A stretch of DNA of 37,918 bases from Burkholderiales bacterium (GCA_025935675.1 JAICUU010000007.1:1-37918), one strand, 5' to 3'. Positions 1 to 13,461 are shown, counted from the stretch's first letter. Notes: generated by a model from the letters alone, not told the origin. A program made the numbers and translations.

Positions 1-606
1 GCGCGCCTGCGCGGTGTCGCCGAACGCGAAGCGGAACCACGCGGCCGTGAAGACGCCGTCGGGCGCGCTGCCGTCGGCGTGCTGCACGCTGCGGTAGCCG
101 ATCCGGTAGTCGGCCGGCGTGCGGACGCTGAACTCGCCGGCCCGTGACAGCACCTCGACGCGGACGACGTGCGGCCACGTCTCGTCGCCGTAGCAGCCGG
201 CGTTCATCGCCAGCGCGCCGCCGACGGTGCCCGGAATGCCGGCGAGGAATTCGCCGCGCGCGCCATGCTTGGCCGCGAAGCGCGCGAGCTTGGGCGACGC
301 CACGCCCGCCTCCGCATAGACGAGGCCGTCGGCGATCGCGAGCGCGCCGCCGGGGTTGTGCATGACCACCACCGCGCCGCGGATCCCGCCGTCGCGCACC
401 AGCACGTTGCTGCCGAGGCCGAGCACCGTGACCGGCATGTCGGCGGGCAAGCGGCGCAGGAATTCCGCGAGGTCGTCGCGGTCCGCGGGCTCGAACAGGA
501 TGTCGGCGGCGCCGCCCGCCTGCCACGTCGTGTGACGCGCGAGCGGCGCGTCGCGCGTGACGCGGCCGCGCAGCGATTCGAGGTGGCGGGCGTCGGCCAT
601 GTTCAT
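1..606 (-). CDS. murB: UDP-N-acetylenolpyruvoylglucosamine reductase (MurB), 3' part cut off by window edge
   Basis: Minus-strand translation from ATG at 606: [46 protein letters not shown]...[19 protein letters not shown]...[22 protein letters not shown], typical of the MurB FAD-binding domain; overlaps the murC stop (ATGA). Position in the dcw cluster is consistent. Confidence 0.93.
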   Translation of the reverse strand, partial: MNMADARHLESLRGRVTRDAPLARHTTWQAGGAADILFEPADRDDLAEFLRRLPADMPVTVLGLGSNVLVRDGGIRGAVVVMHNPGGALAIADGLVYAEAGVASPKLARFAAKHGARGEFLAGIPGTVGGALAMNAGCYGDETWPHVVRVEVLSRAGEFSVRTPADYRIGYRSVQHADGSAPDGVFTAAWFRFAFGDTAQAR

Positions 607-1988
607 CGACCGCCCTTCGCGAGCGCCGCCGGCACCTGCCCGATCGAGCCCGCGCCCATCGTCAGCACGACGTCGCCGTCCTGGACGACGGTGGCGATCG
701 CGTTGGCGACCTCGCCGACGTCGTCGACGAACACCGGCTCGACCTTGCCGGCGACGCGCACGGCACGCGCCAGCGCGCGGCCGTCGGCGGCGACGATCGG
801 CGCCTCGCCGGCCGGGTAGACGTCGGTGAGTACCAGCGCGTCGGCGGTCGACAGCACGGCGACGAAGTCCTCGAAGAGATCGCGCGTGCGGGTGAAGCGA
901 TGCGGCTGGAATGCGAGCACGATGCGCCGTCCCGGAAATCCCGCGCGTGCGGCAGCGAGCACCGCCGACATCTCGGCCGGGTGGTGGCCGTAATCGTCGA
1001 TCAGCGTGTAGCGCGCGACACCCTGCACGAGCTCGCCGTGGCTCTGGAAGCGCCGGCCCACGCCCTTGAACTCGGCGAGCGCGCGCGCGATCGCGGCATC
1101 GGCGACGCCCGCCTCGCGGCCGACGGCGATCGCCGCCAGCGCGTTGCGCACGTTGTGCACGCCGGCGAGCGCCAGCTCGACCGCGAGGTCCGGCGATTTC
1201 GCCGCGCGCGCGACGAAGCGCATCCGCCCGCCGTCGTGGCGGATGTCCACGGCGCGCAGCATCGCATCGTCGGCGAGGCCGTAGGTGACGACCTGCTTCG
1301 CGAGCTGCGGCACGATCGCGCGCACGTTGGCGTCGTCGACGCACAGCACCGCGACGCCGTAGAACGGCATCCGCTGGACGAAATCGACGAACGCGCGCTC
1401 GAGACGCGCGTAGTCGTGGCCGTAAGTCTCCATGTGATCCTGGTCGATGTTCGTCACCACGGCGAGCACCGGCGTCAGGTACAGGAACGACGCGTCCGAT
1501 TCGTCGGCTTCGGCGACCAGGAACTCGCCGGAGCCCAATCGCGCGTTCGCGTCGGCGGCGAGGAGCCGGCCGCCGATGACGAACGTGGGGTCGAGGCCGC
1601 CTTCGGCGAGCACCGACGCGATGAGGCTCGTCGTCGTCGTCTTGCCGTGCGTGCCGGCCACCGCGATCCCCTGCTTCATCCGCATCAGCTCGGCCAGCAT
1701 CAGCGCGCGCGGCACGACCGGCACGCCGCGCTCACGCGCCGCGACGACCTCCGGGTTGTCGGCGGCGACCGCGGCCGACACGACGACGGCATCGGCGTCG
1801 GCGACGTTGCGCGCGGCATGGCCGATCGCGACGTTGACGCCGAGGCCCTCGAGGCGCCGCGTCGCCGCGGAGGCCGCGAGGTCGGAGCCGCTGACGCGAT
1901 AGCCCTGCGTCGCCAGAACCTCGGCGATGCCGCTCATGCCGGCGCCGCCGATGCCGACGAAGTGCACGCGCTTGACCTTGTGCTTCAT
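603..1988 (-). CDS. murC: UDP-N-acetylmuramate--L-alanine ligase (MurC)
   Basis: [25 protein letters not shown]...[21 protein letters not shown]...; Mur ligase ATP motif; start placed at internal ATG 1988 of the longer ORF. Confidence 0.96.
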   Translation of the reverse strand: MKHKVKRVHFVGIGGAGMSGIAEVLATQGYRVSGSDLAASAATRRLEGLGVNVAIGHAARNVADADAVVVSAAVAADNPEVVAARERGVPVVPRALMLAELMRMKQGIAVAGTHGKTTTTSLIASVLAEGGLDPTFVIGGRLLAADANARLGSGEFLVAEADESDASFLYLTPVLAVVTNIDQDHMETYGHDYARLERAFVDFVQRMPFYGVAVLCVDDANVRAIVPQLAKQVVTYGLADDAMLRAVDIRHDGGRMRFVARAAKSPDLAVELALAGVHNVRNALAAIAVGREAGVADAAIARALAEFKGVGRRFQSHGELVQGVARYTLIDDYGHHPAEMSAVLAAARAGFPGRRIVLAFQPHRFTRTRDLFEDFVAVLSTADALVLTDVYPAGEAPIVAADGRALARAVRVAGKVEPVFVDDVGEVANAIATVVQDGDVVLTMGAGSIGQVPAALAKGGR

Positions 1989-3049
1989 CGCGCCCCCGCC
2001 GCAAGGCAGGCCTCGGCGATGCGCACGGCGGCGTCGTGGCGGCCGACGGCGCGCGCCGCGACGGCCAGCGCGAGCGCGCGCTCGCGCGTCAGGCCGGCGA
2101 CGAGGTCGGCGAGCGTTGCCGCGTCGAGCCGGTCCTGCCTGATGCAGGTCGCGCCGCCCGCGTCGACGAGATAGCGCGCGTTCGCCGTCTGCTCGTCGGC
2201 GATCGCGCCGGGCAGCGGCACGATCAGCGCGCCGAGACCCACCGCGGCGAGCTCGGCCACCGTCAACGCACCGCCGCGGCAGACGACGAAGTCGGCCCAT
2301 GCGTAGCGCGCCGCCATGTCGTCGATGAACGCCACGCACTCCGCCTCGACGCCGTAGTGCGCATAGCGTTCGGCAAGCACCGCCTGGTGGCGCGCGCCGG
2401 CCTGGTGGACGACGCGCGGCCGACGCTCGACCGGAAGGCGCGCGAGCGCGGCAGGGACGCATTCGTTGAGCGCCTGCGCGCCGAGGCTGCCGCCGACGAC
2501 CAGGAGGCGCAGCGGGCCTTCGCGGCCGGCGAAGCGCTCGCCCGGCGGCGGCAGCGACACCATCTCGTCGCGCAGCGGGTTGCCGGTGAACTCGACGATA
2601 CGCCGGTGGCGGCCGCGGAACGCGTCGGGAAACCCCACCAGCAGCCGGTCGGCGCCGTATGCGAGGATGCGGTTGGCGAGACCCGCGATCGCGTTGGCCT
2701 CGTGCAGCAGCAGCGGCACGCGAGTCGCCGCGGTCATCAGCGCGCCGGGAAACGACGCGAAGCCGCCGAAGCCGATGACGACGTCCGGCTTGCGGCGCTT
2801 CAGCACGCGCGCGCTGGCGATGCACGCGGCGGCGAGCGCGAACGGCCCGAGCAGCAGCGTGCGCAAGCCCTTGCCGCGCACGCCGCGGAAGTCGAGGCCC
2901 TCGAAGTCGACGCCATGCTGCGGCACGAGCCGCGATTCCATCCCGCCGTGCGTGCCGAGCCAGAACACGCGCGCGCCGCGCGCCACCAGCTTGTGCGCGA
3001 CCGCGAGCCCCGGGAACACGTGGCCGCCGGTGCCGCCGGTGGTGATCAT
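1985..3049 (-). CDS. murG: UDP-N-acetylglucosamine--N-acetylmuramyl-(pentapeptide) pyrophosphoryl-undecaprenol GlcNAc transferase (MurG)
   Basis: [33 protein letters not shown]...[13 protein letters not shown]...[26 protein letters not shown]; 4-nt overlap with murC. Confidence 0.95.
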   Translation of the reverse strand: MITTGGTGGHVFPGLAVAHKLVARGARVFWLGTHGGMESRLVPQHGVDFEGLDFRGVRGKGLRTLLLGPFALAAACIASARVLKRRKPDVVIGFGGFASFPGALMTAATRVPLLLHEANAIAGLANRILAYGADRLLVGFPDAFRGRHRRIVEFTGNPLRDEMVSLPPPGERFAGREGPLRLLVVGGSLGAQALNECVPAALARLPVERRPRVVHQAGARHQAVLAERYAHYGVEAECVAFIDDMAARYAWADFVVCRGGALTVAELAAVGLGALIVPLPGAIADEQTANARYLVDAGGATCIRQDRLDAATLADLVAGLTRERALALAVAARAVGRHDAAVRIAEACLAAGAR

Positions 3050-3059
3050 CACCGTCGCC

Positions 3060-3173
3060 GGCCCTGCGGCGCTCAGGCAGTAATCCCCCGCAGCGCGCTG
3101 CGCGCGCCTCCCCCGAAGGGGGCGAGCGCCTTGGGACGGCCCTGCGGCGCTCATACGGTAAACCCCCGCAGCA
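3060..3173. repeat. Imperfect direct repeat (two 36-nt copies, 78-nt period) across the ftsW 3' end and the ftsW-murG spacer
   Basis: Minus strand: gctgcgggggtttaccgtatgagcgccgcagggccg (3138-3173) versus gctgcgggggattactgcctgagcgccgcagggccg (3060-3095); 32/36 identical. The interior contains the palindromic run cctcccccgaagggggcg. Confidence 0.8.
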
Positions 3174-4380
3174 GCCGGCGATTCTCGTAGTCGATGCGCA
3201 GCAAGAGCGCGATCGCGACGCAGTTGGCGATGATGCCGCTGCCGCCGAACGACAGCAGTGGCAGCGTCAGGCCCTTGGTCGGCAGGAGGCCGACGTTGAC
3301 GCCGATATTGATGAACGCCTGCACGCCGATCCAGATGCCGATGCCTTGCGCGGCCAGCGCCGCGAATGGGCGCGACAGCCGCGCCGCCTGCCGTCCGATC
3401 GCGTAGGCGCGGTAGAGCACCCACACGAACAGCGCGATGACGACGGCGACGCCCGCGAAGCCGAGCTCCTCGCCGATCACGGCGAGCAGGAAATCGGTGT
3501 GCGCCTCCGGAAGATAGAGGAGCTTCTCGACGCTGGAGCCCAGCCCCACGCCGAAGATTTCGCCGCGGCCGAACGCGATCAGCGAGTGCGAGAGCTGGTA
3601 GCCCTTGCCGAGCGGGTCCGACCAGGGATCGACGAACGCCGTCAGCCGTTGCAACCGATACGGCGCGGCGACGAGGATCGCGCCGAGCGCGAACGGCAGG
3701 AGCGCCGACAGGCCGACGAACAGCCGCCAGTCGAGGCCGCCGAGGAACAGGATGCCGAAGCCGATCGCGACGATCACGACGAACGCCCCGAAGTCGGGCT
3801 CCATCAGCAACAGGCCGCCGGTCGCCGCCATCACGACGAACAGCGGCAGGAAGCCGCGCACGAGCGTCTGACGCAGCGGCTGCTCGGCATGCAGGAACGC
3901 GGCCTTGCGCACCGCGTAGCTCGCCGCGTACAGCACGGCTGCGAGCTTCATGAATTCGGACGGCTGAAGGTTGACGACGACCAGCGGCAGCCAGCGCCGC
4001 GAGCCGTTGACGCTCTTGCCGATGCCGGGCACCAGCACCAGCACGAGCAGCACGCTCGCCGCCATGAACGCCCACGGCGCGAGCCATTCCCAGGCCTTGA
4101 CCGGCACCTGGAACGCGATCGCCGCGATGCCGGCGCCGAGCGCCAGGAAGAGTGCATGGCGCGCGAGGAAGTACCACGTCCGGTAACCGGTGTACGACGA
4201 CGCCTCGGCGCTGGCGATCGACGCCGAGTACACCATCACGAGCCCGAACGCGAGCAGCAGGATCGTCGCCCACGCCAGCGAGACGTCGTAGGCGAGCATC
4301 GCGCGCGGATGGCGCGCCGCGTCGCGCGCCGCGGCGCGGCGCGGCGCGAGGGCGGCGGTCTCGACGACGCGGTTACGCAT
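3151..4380 (-). CDS. ftsW: Peptidoglycan polymerase / division protein FtsW (SEDS family)
   Basis: [11 protein letters not shown]...[13 protein letters not shown]...QPSEFMKLA...[51 protein letters not shown]...[17 protein letters not shown] motifs. Confidence 0.95.
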   Translation of the reverse strand: MRNRVVETAALAPRRAAARDAARHPRAMLAYDVSLAWATILLLAFGLVMVYSASIASAEASSYTGYRTWYFLARHALFLALGAGIAAIAFQVPVKAWEWLAPWAFMAASVLLVLVLVPGIGKSVNGSRRWLPLVVVNLQPSEFMKLAAVLYAASYAVRKAAFLHAEQPLRQTLVRGFLPLFVVMAATGGLLLMEPDFGAFVVIVAIGFGILFLGGLDWRLFVGLSALLPFALGAILVAAPYRLQRLTAFVDPWSDPLGKGYQLSHSLIAFGRGEIFGVGLGSSVEKLLYLPEAHTDFLLAVIGEELGFAGVAVVIALFVWVLYRAYAIGRQAARLSRPFAALAAQGIGIWIGVQAFINIGVNVGLLPTKGLTLPLLSFGGSGIIANCVAIALLLRIDYENRRLLRGFTV

Positions 4381-5749
4381 GTGCCGCCTCCGCGAGACCC
4401 GTGCGCACGAGCTCGGCAAAGCGCTCGCCGCGCGCTTCGTAGTTGGCGAACTGGTCGAGGCTCGCGCACGCCGGCGACAGCAGCACGACGTCGCCGTCCT
4501 GCGCGAGCGCCAGCGCACGCCCAACCGCACGCTCGAGCGTGCCGAGCGACTCGACCGCGGCGGGGGAGCCCGCGAGCGCGCGCTCGAGGATCGGCGCGTC
4601 GCGGCCGATCAGGAGCACCGCGCGGCAGTGCGCGTCCACGGCAGGCTTGAGCGGCGTGAAGCCCTGTCCCTTGCCGTCACCGCCCGCGATCAGGATCACC
4701 GGGCGCGTGCTGCCGGCGAGCGCGGCTTCGGTCGCCGCCACCGTCGTCGCCTTGGAATCGTCGATGAACGTGACGCCGCGTGCATCGGCGACCGCCTGCA
4801 TCCGGTGCGGCAGTCCGCCGAACGCCTTCAGCGCGTCGATCACCGGCGTGCGAATGCGCGCCACCGCCGCGGTCAGCGCGAGCGCGGCGAGCGCGTTCTG
4901 CGCGTTGTGGCGGCCGTGCAGCGCGAGTGCGCGCGCCGGCAGCAAAAGCTCGCCGCCGCGCGCGAGCCATTCGCCGCCCGCACGCGGCACGAGGCCCCAT
5001 TCCTCCTCGCTTTGCGGCACCGACGCGCCGAACGTCTGCACGGTGTCGCCGCGCCGGCGCATCAGCCGGACGACGGGATCGTCGCGGTTGAGGATCGCGA
5101 CGTTGCAATGCGCGAGGATGCGCGCCTTCGCCGCGGCGTAGTCGGCGAGTCCCGCGTAGCGGTCGAGGTGGTTGGCGCTGACGTTGAGCACCGCTGCCGC
5201 GGCGAGCTTGAGCGACCCGGTCGTCTCGAGCTGGTAGCTCGACAGCTCGAGCACGAAGAGGTCGGGCCAGGGCGCGCCCTCCTCGATGCCGGCGAGCGTG
5301 TCGAGCACCGGCGTGCCGATGTTGCCGGCGACGCGCGTCGCGAGCCCCGCCGCGCGCGCCAGCGCGCCGGTCAGCGCGGTGGTCGTGGTCTTGCCGTTGG
5401 TGCCGGTGATCGCCAGCACTTTCTGCTGCGGAGGCAGCGCGCGTGCGAAGAGCTCGACGTCGCCGACGAGGTCGACGCCGCGCGCCACCGCCTCGACGAT
5501 GGCCGGGTGGTCCTTCGGCACGCCCGGACTGATCGCGATCATCTCGGCGCCGGCGAACGTCGCCGCGTCGAACGCGCCGGTCGCGAGCGGCACGTCGGGC
5601 AGCTCCTCGGCGAGCGCCGGCGGCGGATCGCTGCGCGAATCGGCGACGCGCACGCGCGCGCCGTGGCGCTTCAGCCAGCGCACCAGCGAGCGGCCGGTGA
5701 GCCCTGCGCCGAGCACGACGACGTCGCGGTTGCGCACGCCGGCGCTCAC
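4373..5749 (-). CDS. murD: UDP-N-acetylmuramoylalanine--D-glutamate ligase (MurD)
   Basis: [39 protein letters not shown]...[21 protein letters not shown]...; GTG start at 5749. Confidence 0.95.
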   Translation of the reverse strand: MSAGVRNRDVVVLGAGLTGRSLVRWLKRHGARVRVADSRSDPPPALAEELPDVPLATGAFDAATFAGAEMIAISPGVPKDHPAIVEAVARGVDLVGDVELFARALPPQQKVLAITGTNGKTTTTALTGALARAAGLATRVAGNIGTPVLDTLAGIEEGAPWPDLFVLELSSYQLETTGSLKLAAAAVLNVSANHLDRYAGLADYAAAKARILAHCNVAILNRDDPVVRLMRRRGDTVQTFGASVPQSEEEWGLVPRAGGEWLARGGELLLPARALALHGRHNAQNALAALALTAAVARIRTPVIDALKAFGGLPHRMQAVADARGVTFIDDSKATTVAATEAALAGSTRPVILIAGGDGKGQGFTPLKPAVDAHCRAVLLIGRDAPILERALAGSPAAVESLGTLERAVGRALALAQDGDVVLLSPACASLDQFANYEARGERFAELVRTGLAEAAHA

Positions 5750-5786
5750 GGCATTGGCCTCTTCACATCGCGTCCGGCGATCGCGC

Positions 5787-6938
5787 TCATCGCAGCTTCA
5801 GCGTGGAAAGGCCGACCAGCACGAGCAGCATCGTGATGATCCAGAAGCGCACGACGACCTGGTTCTCCTTCCAGCCCTTCAATTCGAAATGGTGGTGGAT
5901 CGGCGCCATGCGGAACACGCGCCGGCCGGTCAGCTTGAACGACGCCACCTGCACGATCACCGACAGCGTCTCGACGACGAACACGCCGCCCATGATGCAA
6001 AGCACGATCTCCTGGCGCACGACGACCGCGATCGCGCCGAGCGCGCCGCCCAGCGCCAGCGCGCCGACGTCGCCCATGAACACTTCCGCCGGGTAGGCGT
6101 TGAACCACAGGAAGCCGAGGCCCGCACCGGCGATCGCGCCGCAGATCACGGCGAGCTCGCCCGCGCCGGGGATGTACGGGAACTGCAGGTAGCGCGCGAA
6201 CACGGCGTTGCCGGTGACGTATGCGAACACGCCGAGCGCCGCGCCGATCATCACCGTCGGCATGATCGCGAGGCCGTCGAGCCCGTCGGTCAGGTTGACT
6301 GCGTTGCTGGTGCCGACGATGACGAACCACGACAGCGCGATGAAGCCGACGATGCCGAGCGGATAGCTGACCGTCTTGACGAACGGCACGATCAGGTCGG
6401 CGCGCGGCGACAGCGCGGCCGAGAAGCCCGAGCTCGCCCAGTCCGCGAACAGCCGCCAGAACTGCGCGTTGCCGGGCGCGGAGATCGAGAACGCGAGGTA
6501 CGTCGCGGCGACGAGCCCGATCACCGACAGCGCGACGAACTTGGCGCGCGCCGACAGCCCGCGCGGATTGCGGTGGACGACCTTGCGATAGTCGTCGATC
6601 CAGCCGACGGCGCCGAAGCCCGCGGTGACGAGCAGCACCACCCAGACGAAGCGGTTGGTGAGGTCGCCCCACAGCAGCGTCGTGACGACGATCGACACGA
6701 TGATGAGCGCGCCACCCATCGTCGGCGTGCCGGCCTTGGTGAGGTGCGTCTGCGGGCCGTCGTCGCGCACCGCCTGGCCGATCTTCATCCGCGTGAGCCA
6801 CGTGATCATCCGCGGGCCGACGACGAACGAGATCACCAGCGCCGTCATGCAGCCGAACACCGCGCGCAGCGTGATGTATCCGATGACGTTGAGCGCGCGC
6901 AGGTCGCGCGCGTAGTGGTCGGCGAGCCACAGCAGCAT
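5787..6938 (-). CDS. mraY: Phospho-N-acetylmuramoyl-pentapeptide-transferase (MraY)
   Basis: [38 protein letters not shown]...[21 protein letters not shown]...[11 protein letters not shown]...[14 protein letters not shown]. Confidence 0.97.
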   Translation of the reverse strand: MLLWLADHYARDLRALNVIGYITLRAVFGCMTALVISFVVGPRMITWLTRMKIGQAVRDDGPQTHLTKAGTPTMGGALIIVSIVVTTLLWGDLTNRFVWVVLLVTAGFGAVGWIDDYRKVVHRNPRGLSARAKFVALSVIGLVAATYLAFSISAPGNAQFWRLFADWASSGFSAALSPRADLIVPFVKTVSYPLGIVGFIALSWFVIVGTSNAVNLTDGLDGLAIMPTVMIGAALGVFAYVTGNAVFARYLQFPYIPGAGELAVICGAIAGAGLGFLWFNAYPAEVFMGDVGALALGGALGAIAVVVRQEIVLCIMGGVFVVETLSVIVQVASFKLTGRRVFRMAPIHHHFELKGWKENQVVVRFWIITMLLVLVGLSTLKLR

Positions 6939-6940
6939 TG

Positions 6941-8316
6941 TCAGTGGCCCTTGTCGAGCGGCGGCTCGCCCATCAGCGCGGCGACCACGCGCTCCATGCG
7001 CATGAACCGCGAGCCCTTGACGAGCACCGTCGCATCGCCCTCGAGCGCCGGCGCGAGCGCCGCGACGAGCGCGTCGAGGTCGTCGAAGTGCGCGGCCTGG
7101 GCGCCGAACGCGAGCACCGACTCGCGCGCGAGCGTGCCGGTCGCGTACAACCGGTCGACGCCGGCGACGCGCGCGTACTCGCCGATCTCGCGGTGGAACG
7201 CCGGCCCTTGCAAGCCCACCTCGCCCATGTCGCCCAGCACCAGCACGCGGCGTCCGCGGGCGCGCGCGAGCACGTCGATGCCCTCGCGCACCGAGTCGGG
7301 ATTGGCGTTGTAAGTGTCGTCGATGACGATCGCCCCGCCTTGCGCGCGGCGTACCGCGAGGCGGCCGCCGACCGCGCGGAATGCCTCGAGCCCGCGCACG
7401 ATCGCCTTGGCGTCGACGCCCGCGGCATGCGCGGCCGCGGCGGCGGCGAGCGCGTTACGCACCATCGCCATGCCGGGCGCTGCGAGCCGCACGCGCAGCG
7501 TCTCGCCGTCGAGGTGGAGGTCGACGTCGCTGCCGTCGACGCCGAGCGCGATCAGGCTGCCACGCACATCCGCGTCGGCGTCGATGCCGAAGCTCAGGAC
7601 CTCGACGCCGGCGCGCGTGGCGGCGCTGCGCCATACCCGCGCATAGGCGTCGTCGGCATTGATCACCGCGACGCCGGTTCCGCGCGGCAGCGCGGCGATC
7701 GCGTCGGCGTGCTCGGCGGCGACCTCGGCGACGGTCTTCATGAACTCCTGGTGCTCGCGCTGCGCGTTGTTGACGAGCGCGATCGTCGGTTGCGCGACGG
7801 CTGCGAGCTCGCGCGTCTCGCCGCGGTGGTTCATGCCGAGCTCGATCACCGCCGCGCGGTGCGACGCACGCAGCCCGAGCAGCGTCTGCGGCAGGCCGAT
7901 CGCGTTGTTCTGGTTGCCTCGCGTCGCCAGCACCGCGTCGTCGCCGTGCTGCGCGCGCAGGATCGACGCCGTCATCTCCTTGACCGTCGTCTTGCCGTTG
8001 CTGCCGGTGACGACGACGAGCGGCAGCGCGAAGCGCCGGCGCCAGCCGCTCGCCAGCGCGGCGAGCGCGGCACGCGTGTCCTCGACCGCTACGAGGTTGC
8101 CGCCGAGCGCCGCGTGCGCCTCGTCGACCATCGCCGCCGACGCGCCGTTGGCGAGCGCCGTCGCGACGAAGTCGTGGCCATCGAAGCGCTCGCCGTGGAT
8201 CGCCACGAAGAGATCGCCGGTGCGCAGCGCGCGCGAGTCGGTCGTGACGCGGCGGAACATCGCGTTGGCGCCGAGGCGCCGGCCTCCGGTCATTTGCGCG
8301 GCGGTGGACGTGTCCA

Positions 8317-8320
<4 letters not shown>
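6941..8320 (-). CDS. murF: UDP-N-acetylmuramoyl-tripeptide--D-alanyl-D-alanine ligase (MurF)
   Basis: Mur ligase motif [46 protein letters not shown]. Confidence 0.95.
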
Positions 8321-9777
<1,457 letters not shown>

Positions 9778-9799
9778 GAAAGTCGTCCCGGCGCGCACA

Positions 9800-11533
9800 T
9801 CAGGTCTCTTCCCTGACCCGCTGGTCCTCGGGCGGCAGCACGACGTTGCCGACGGGCGCGTCGGTGGGCACGCCGAGCATCCGCAGCGCGCCGCCCATCA
9901 CCGCCGAGAACACCGGCGCGGCGACGTCGCCGCCGTAGTAGCTCGATGCCTCCGGCTCGTCGATCATCACCGCGACGACGAGCCGCGGATTGGACACCGG
10001 CGCGAAGCCGACGAACGACGCCACGTACTTGTCGGTATAGACGCCGCCCTGCAGCTTGTGCGCGGTGCCGGTCTTGCCGGCCACGCGATAGCCCGCGATC
10101 TGCGCGCGCGGCGCAGTGCCGCCGGGCTGCGTCACCATCTCGAGCATGTGGCGCACTTCGGCGGCCGTCTTCGGCTTCACGACCGGCACGCCCGCGACGG
10201 CGCCGTCGGTCTTGAGCATCGTGATGGGCTTGAGCTCGCCGTCGGTCGCGAAGATCGTGTAGGCGCGCGCGAGCTGCACGAGCGTCACGGAGATGCCGTG
10301 CCCGTAGCTGATCGTCGCCTGCTCGATCGGCTTCCACGTCTTCGCGGGGCGCAGGCGTCCCGACACCTCGCCGGGGAAGCCGGTGCGCGGCAGCGCGCCG
10401 AATCCCGCCTCCGACAGCGTCTGCCACATCGTCGTCGCCGGCAGCTGCAGCGCGATCCGCGCCGCGCCGATGTTCGACGACTTCTGGATCACCTGCTCGA
10501 CGGTCAGCGTGCCCTCGCGGTGCGCGTCGTGGATCGTGCGCCCGCCGATCGTCATCACGCCGCCGTTGGTGTCGATCGGCGTGTCGGGCCGCACCTTGCC
10601 GGCGTCGAGCGCGGCGGCGATCGTGAACGGCTTCAGCGTCGAGCCCGGCTCGAACACGTCGGTCAGCGCGCGGTTGCGCATCCGGTCGCGCGCACCGCGC
10701 TCGCGGCTGTTGGGGTTGTACGTCGGCATGTTGGCGAGCGCGAGGATCTCGCCGGTCTTGACGTCGATCATCACGAGCCCGCCGGCGCGCGCCTTGTTCG
10801 CCTCGACCGCCGCCTTGAGCTCGCGGTAAGCGACGTACTGGAGGCGCGAGTCGATCGCGAGCGCGAGGTCGCGGCCTTCCTGCGGCGCGCGGATCGACGC
10901 CACGTCCTCGACGGCGTCGCCGCGGCGGTTGACGATCACCCGGCGGCTGCCGGGCACGCCGGCGAGCCACGCCTGCTGCGAGAGCTCCATGCCTTCCTGG
11001 CCGACGTCGCGGTCGCCGGTGAAGCCGACGATGTGCGCGGTCACCTCGCCGCCCGGGTAGTACCGGCGGTACGCGTTCTCGTCGTTGAGGCCGTGGATGC
11101 CGAGTGCGAGCGCGCGCTCGCTCGTCTCCGGCGACACCTCCTTGGCGAGGTAGACGAAATCGTCGGCGCTCGCGACGCGCTTCTTCAGCGCCTGCGGCGT
11201 CGTGGCGAGGATGCGCGCGAGCGAGGCGAGCTGTGCCGGCGTCGCGTCGAACTGCGCCGGGAACGCCCACAGCGACTTGACGGGCGTGGAGATCGCGAGC
11301 GGGCTGCCGAAGCGGTCGAGGATGCGGCCGCGGTGCGCCGCCACCTCGATCGCGCGCGAATACCGCGCGGCGCCTCGCTGCTGCAGGAAGTCGTTGTCGA
11401 CCACCTGCAGGTAGAGCGCGCGGCCGGCGAGCACCGCGAACGCGACGCCGAGCAGCGCGAACGCCACCGTCGCGCGCGAGCGCGGCAGCACCGGCGCAGG
11501 CTTCGCGGCGCGCGAAGGCGAGGTGCGCGTCAC
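9800..11533 (-). CDS. ftsI: Peptidoglycan transpeptidase FtsI (PBP3)
   Basis: AVEVAAHRG-like ...AHRGRILDRFGSPLAIS...FEPGSTLKPFTIAAALD (SxxK), KSSNIG (SxN), AGKTGTA (KTG); GTG start at 11533. Confidence 0.96.
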   Translation of the reverse strand: MTRTSPSRAAKPAPVLPRSRATVAFALLGVAFAVLAGRALYLQVVDNDFLQQRGAARYSRAIEVAAHRGRILDRFGSPLAISTPVKSLWAFPAQFDATPAQLASLARILATTPQALKKRVASADDFVYLAKEVSPETSERALALGIHGLNDENAYRRYYPGGEVTAHIVGFTGDRDVGQEGMELSQQAWLAGVPGSRRVIVNRRGDAVEDVASIRAPQEGRDLALAIDSRLQYVAYRELKAAVEANKARAGGLVMIDVKTGEILALANMPTYNPNSRERGARDRMRNRALTDVFEPGSTLKPFTIAAALDAGKVRPDTPIDTNGGVMTIGGRTIHDAHREGTLTVEQVIQKSSNIGAARIALQLPATTMWQTLSEAGFGALPRTGFPGEVSGRLRPAKTWKPIEQATISYGHGISVTLVQLARAYTIFATDGELKPITMLKTDGAVAGVPVVKPKTAAEVRHMLEMVTQPGGTAPRAQIAGYRVAGKTGTAHKLQGGVYTDKYVASFVGFAPVSNPRLVVAVMIDEPEASSYYGGDVAAPVFSAVMGGALRMLGVPTDAPVGNVVLPPEDQRVREET

Positions 11534-11594
11534 TGCGCGATCCTCCGCGCCTCGCGCACCGGCGCCGAATCGCGACCGGCGTGGCGCAGTGCGC

Positions 11595-11867
11595 TCATCG
11601 CGCCGCTCCCGTCGTCACCACCTCGATGCGCGACGCATCGGGCAGCTGCATCTTGAGGTTCTCGCGCGCGATCTTCTCGACGCGCGCCGGCATCCCCCAC
11701 GTCGACTGCTCGAGCAGGAGCTTGCCGTACTCGACGTCGTACGCGCGCCCCTCCGCCTGCGCGCGCTCGAGCGTGACGAAGAGCTTGCGCGACTGGTGGC
11801 GCGCGGTGATCAGCGACAGCGCGCACGCGACGAGCACCGCGAGCAGCACGAGGTTGACGCGCGTCAT
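11595..11867 (-). CDS. ftsL: Cell division protein FtsL
   Basis: 90-aa protein with one N-terminal TM segment, [39 protein letters not shown]..., located between rsmH and ftsI. Confidence 0.9.
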   Translation of the reverse strand: MTRVNLVLLAVLVACALSLITARHQSRKLFVTLERAQAEGRAYDVEYGKLLLEQSTWGMPARVEKIARENLKMQLPDASRIEVVTTGAAR

Positions 11868-12841
11868 GCGGCGAGCTCCGCGAGATCGGCGGGCAACGGC
11901 GCCGCGGTGCGCTCCGCGACGCGCAGCACGGCGCTGCGCGAGCGCGGGTTCTCGGCGATTTCGGCGCCGGAGGCCTTGCGTGCGCGGCCGACGGCGACGA
12001 TCGGCGGCGCCGGCAGGTCGCGCTCGGCAAGTGCCAAGCGATCCAGGCGCGAGTCACCGCGGAACGGCTTCGCAAGGTCGCCGATGACGCGCTTGACGAT
12101 GCGATCCTCGAGCGAGTGGAAGCTCACCACGGCGAGGCGCCCGCCGGTGGCCAGGCGCGCGACCGCGGCCGGCAGCGCCGCGGCGATCTCGTCGAGCTCG
12201 CGGTTCACGAAAATCCGAAGGGCCTGGAACGTGCGCGCGGCCGGATCCTGACGCCAATCACCCCGCGTGCGCGCGCCGACGGCTTGCGCGACGGCGGCGG
12301 CCAGCTGCCGCGTGGTGACGACGGGCTGCCGCGCCCGCGCCGCAACAATTGCACCTGCAATCGATTGAGCAAACCGTTCTTCGCCATAGTCGCGGATCAC
12401 CGTCGCGAGTTCGTTGCGGGTCGCACGCGCGACGAACTCCGCCGCGCTTTCGCCGCGCGACGGGTCCATGCGCATGTCGAGGGGACCGTCGGTGCGGAAG
12501 GAGAAACCGCGCGCGGGAACATCGATCTGCGGCGAGGAGATTCCGAGATCGAAGAGCACACCGTCGACGTGGGGGATGGAGAGGGCGTCGAGCACAGTGG
12601 GCAATTGCGAAAACCACGCGCGGTGGAAAACGAAACGGGGATCGGCGACGGCGCGCGCCGCGGCCTCGGCGTCGGGATCGCGATCGAGTGCGACGAGACG
12701 CCCGCGCGCGCCGAGCGCGGCGAGGATCGCGCGGGCATGGCCGCCGCGCCCGAACGTCGCGTCGACGTAGGTGCCGTCGCCACGGATCGCCAGGGCGGAC
12801 ACGGCTTCGGCGAGGAGGACGGGAACGTGCCCATCGGTCAC
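11864..12841 (-). CDS. rsmH: 16S rRNA m4C1402 methyltransferase (RsmH/MraW)
   Basis: [40 protein letters not shown]...[14 protein letters not shown]...[22 protein letters not shown] start at 12841. Confidence 0.95.
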   Translation of the reverse strand: MTDGHVPVLLAEAVSALAIRGDGTYVDATFGRGGHARAILAALGARGRLVALDRDPDAEAAARAVADPRFVFHRAWFSQLPTVLDALSIPHVDGVLFDLGISSPQIDVPARGFSFRTDGPLDMRMDPSRGESAAEFVARATRNELATVIRDYGEERFAQSIAGAIVAARARQPVVTTRQLAAAVAQAVGARTRGDWRQDPAARTFQALRIFVNRELDEIAAALPAAVARLATGGRLAVVSFHSLEDRIVKRVIGDLAKPFRGDSRLDRLALAERDLPAPPIVAVGRARKASGAEIAENPRSRSAVLRVAERTAAPLPADLAELAA

Positions 12842-13350
12842 AGCGAGAAGCCCGCGAGCTCCGGCGGCAGGCCGCCTGCGTCGAATGCGATCGCGCGAGC
12901 CGTTTGCGCGGCCCACGCGGCGGCGTCCCACAGCTCGAAGCGGCGGCCCTGGCCGACCAGCACGACGTCGCGCGCGAGCGACGCGTAGTCGCGCAGCGGC
13001 GGCGGCACGAGCACGCGGCCCTGCGCGTCGATGTCGACGTCGTCGGCGTGGCCGACGATGAGCCGCTGCAGCGCGCGGATGCGCTCGTCGAACGACGACA
13101 GCGCCATCAGCCGCGCCTGGATCGGCTCCCACGCATCGAGCGGATACACGAGGAGGCAGCGGCTCGGGTCGGCGGTGATCACGACGCGGCCGTGGCCGTT
13201 GCCGAGCGCCTCGCGATGGCGGGTCGGCACCGCGAGGCGGCCCTTCGCGTCGAGCGTCAGCGTGGCGATGCCGCGAAAGTCAGACGTGCGGCCGGCGCCG
13301 TTGCCCGGGCCGCCATTCGCCCCATCGCCATCCAATGCCCGGTCCGCCAC
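12838..13350 (-). CDS. mraZ: Transcriptional regulator MraZ with N-terminal extension
   Basis: ...[26 protein letters not shown]...[16 protein letters not shown]...[18 protein letters not shown] start at 13350 preceded by GGAGAGG on the minus strand. No ATG occurs at the canonical MFRG position. Confidence 0.92.
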   Translation of the reverse strand: MADRALDGDGANGGPGNGAGRTSDFRGIATLTLDAKGRLAVPTRHREALGNGHGRVVITADPSRCLLVYPLDAWEPIQARLMALSSFDERIRALQRLIVGHADDVDIDAQGRVLVPPPLRDYASLARDVVLVGQGRRFELWDAAAWAAQTARAIAFDAGGLPPELAGFSL

Positions 13351-13423
13351 GCCCTCTCCTCCCCGTCGGGTCCAAAGTGAGCGGTTACTTACAAGCGCGT
13401 CGCGTTGGAGCAAACGGCGCGTT

Positions 13424-13453
13424 TTTTACCACTTTGGCCCACTTTTTACCACT
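13424..13453 (-). promoter_or_regulatory. MraZ box: three 10-bp direct repeats upstream of mraZ
   Basis: Minus strand reads AGTGGTAAAA-AGTGGGCCAA-AGTGGTAAAA: three AGTGG repeats at exact 10-bp spacing between the promoter -10 and mraZ. Confidence 0.88.
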
Positions 13454-13461
13454 CGGAGCGG

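Noticed and set aside
900-2174. Long plus-strand ORFs opposite murC/murG, and many similar antisense ORFs across the window (e.g. 3346-4650, 6938-8392, 15961-17928, 18001-20124, 25049-27064)
   Set aside because: Arg/His/Ala-rich translations are typical spurious antisense ORFs in high-GC codon-biased DNA; each lies opposite a confidently assigned gene.
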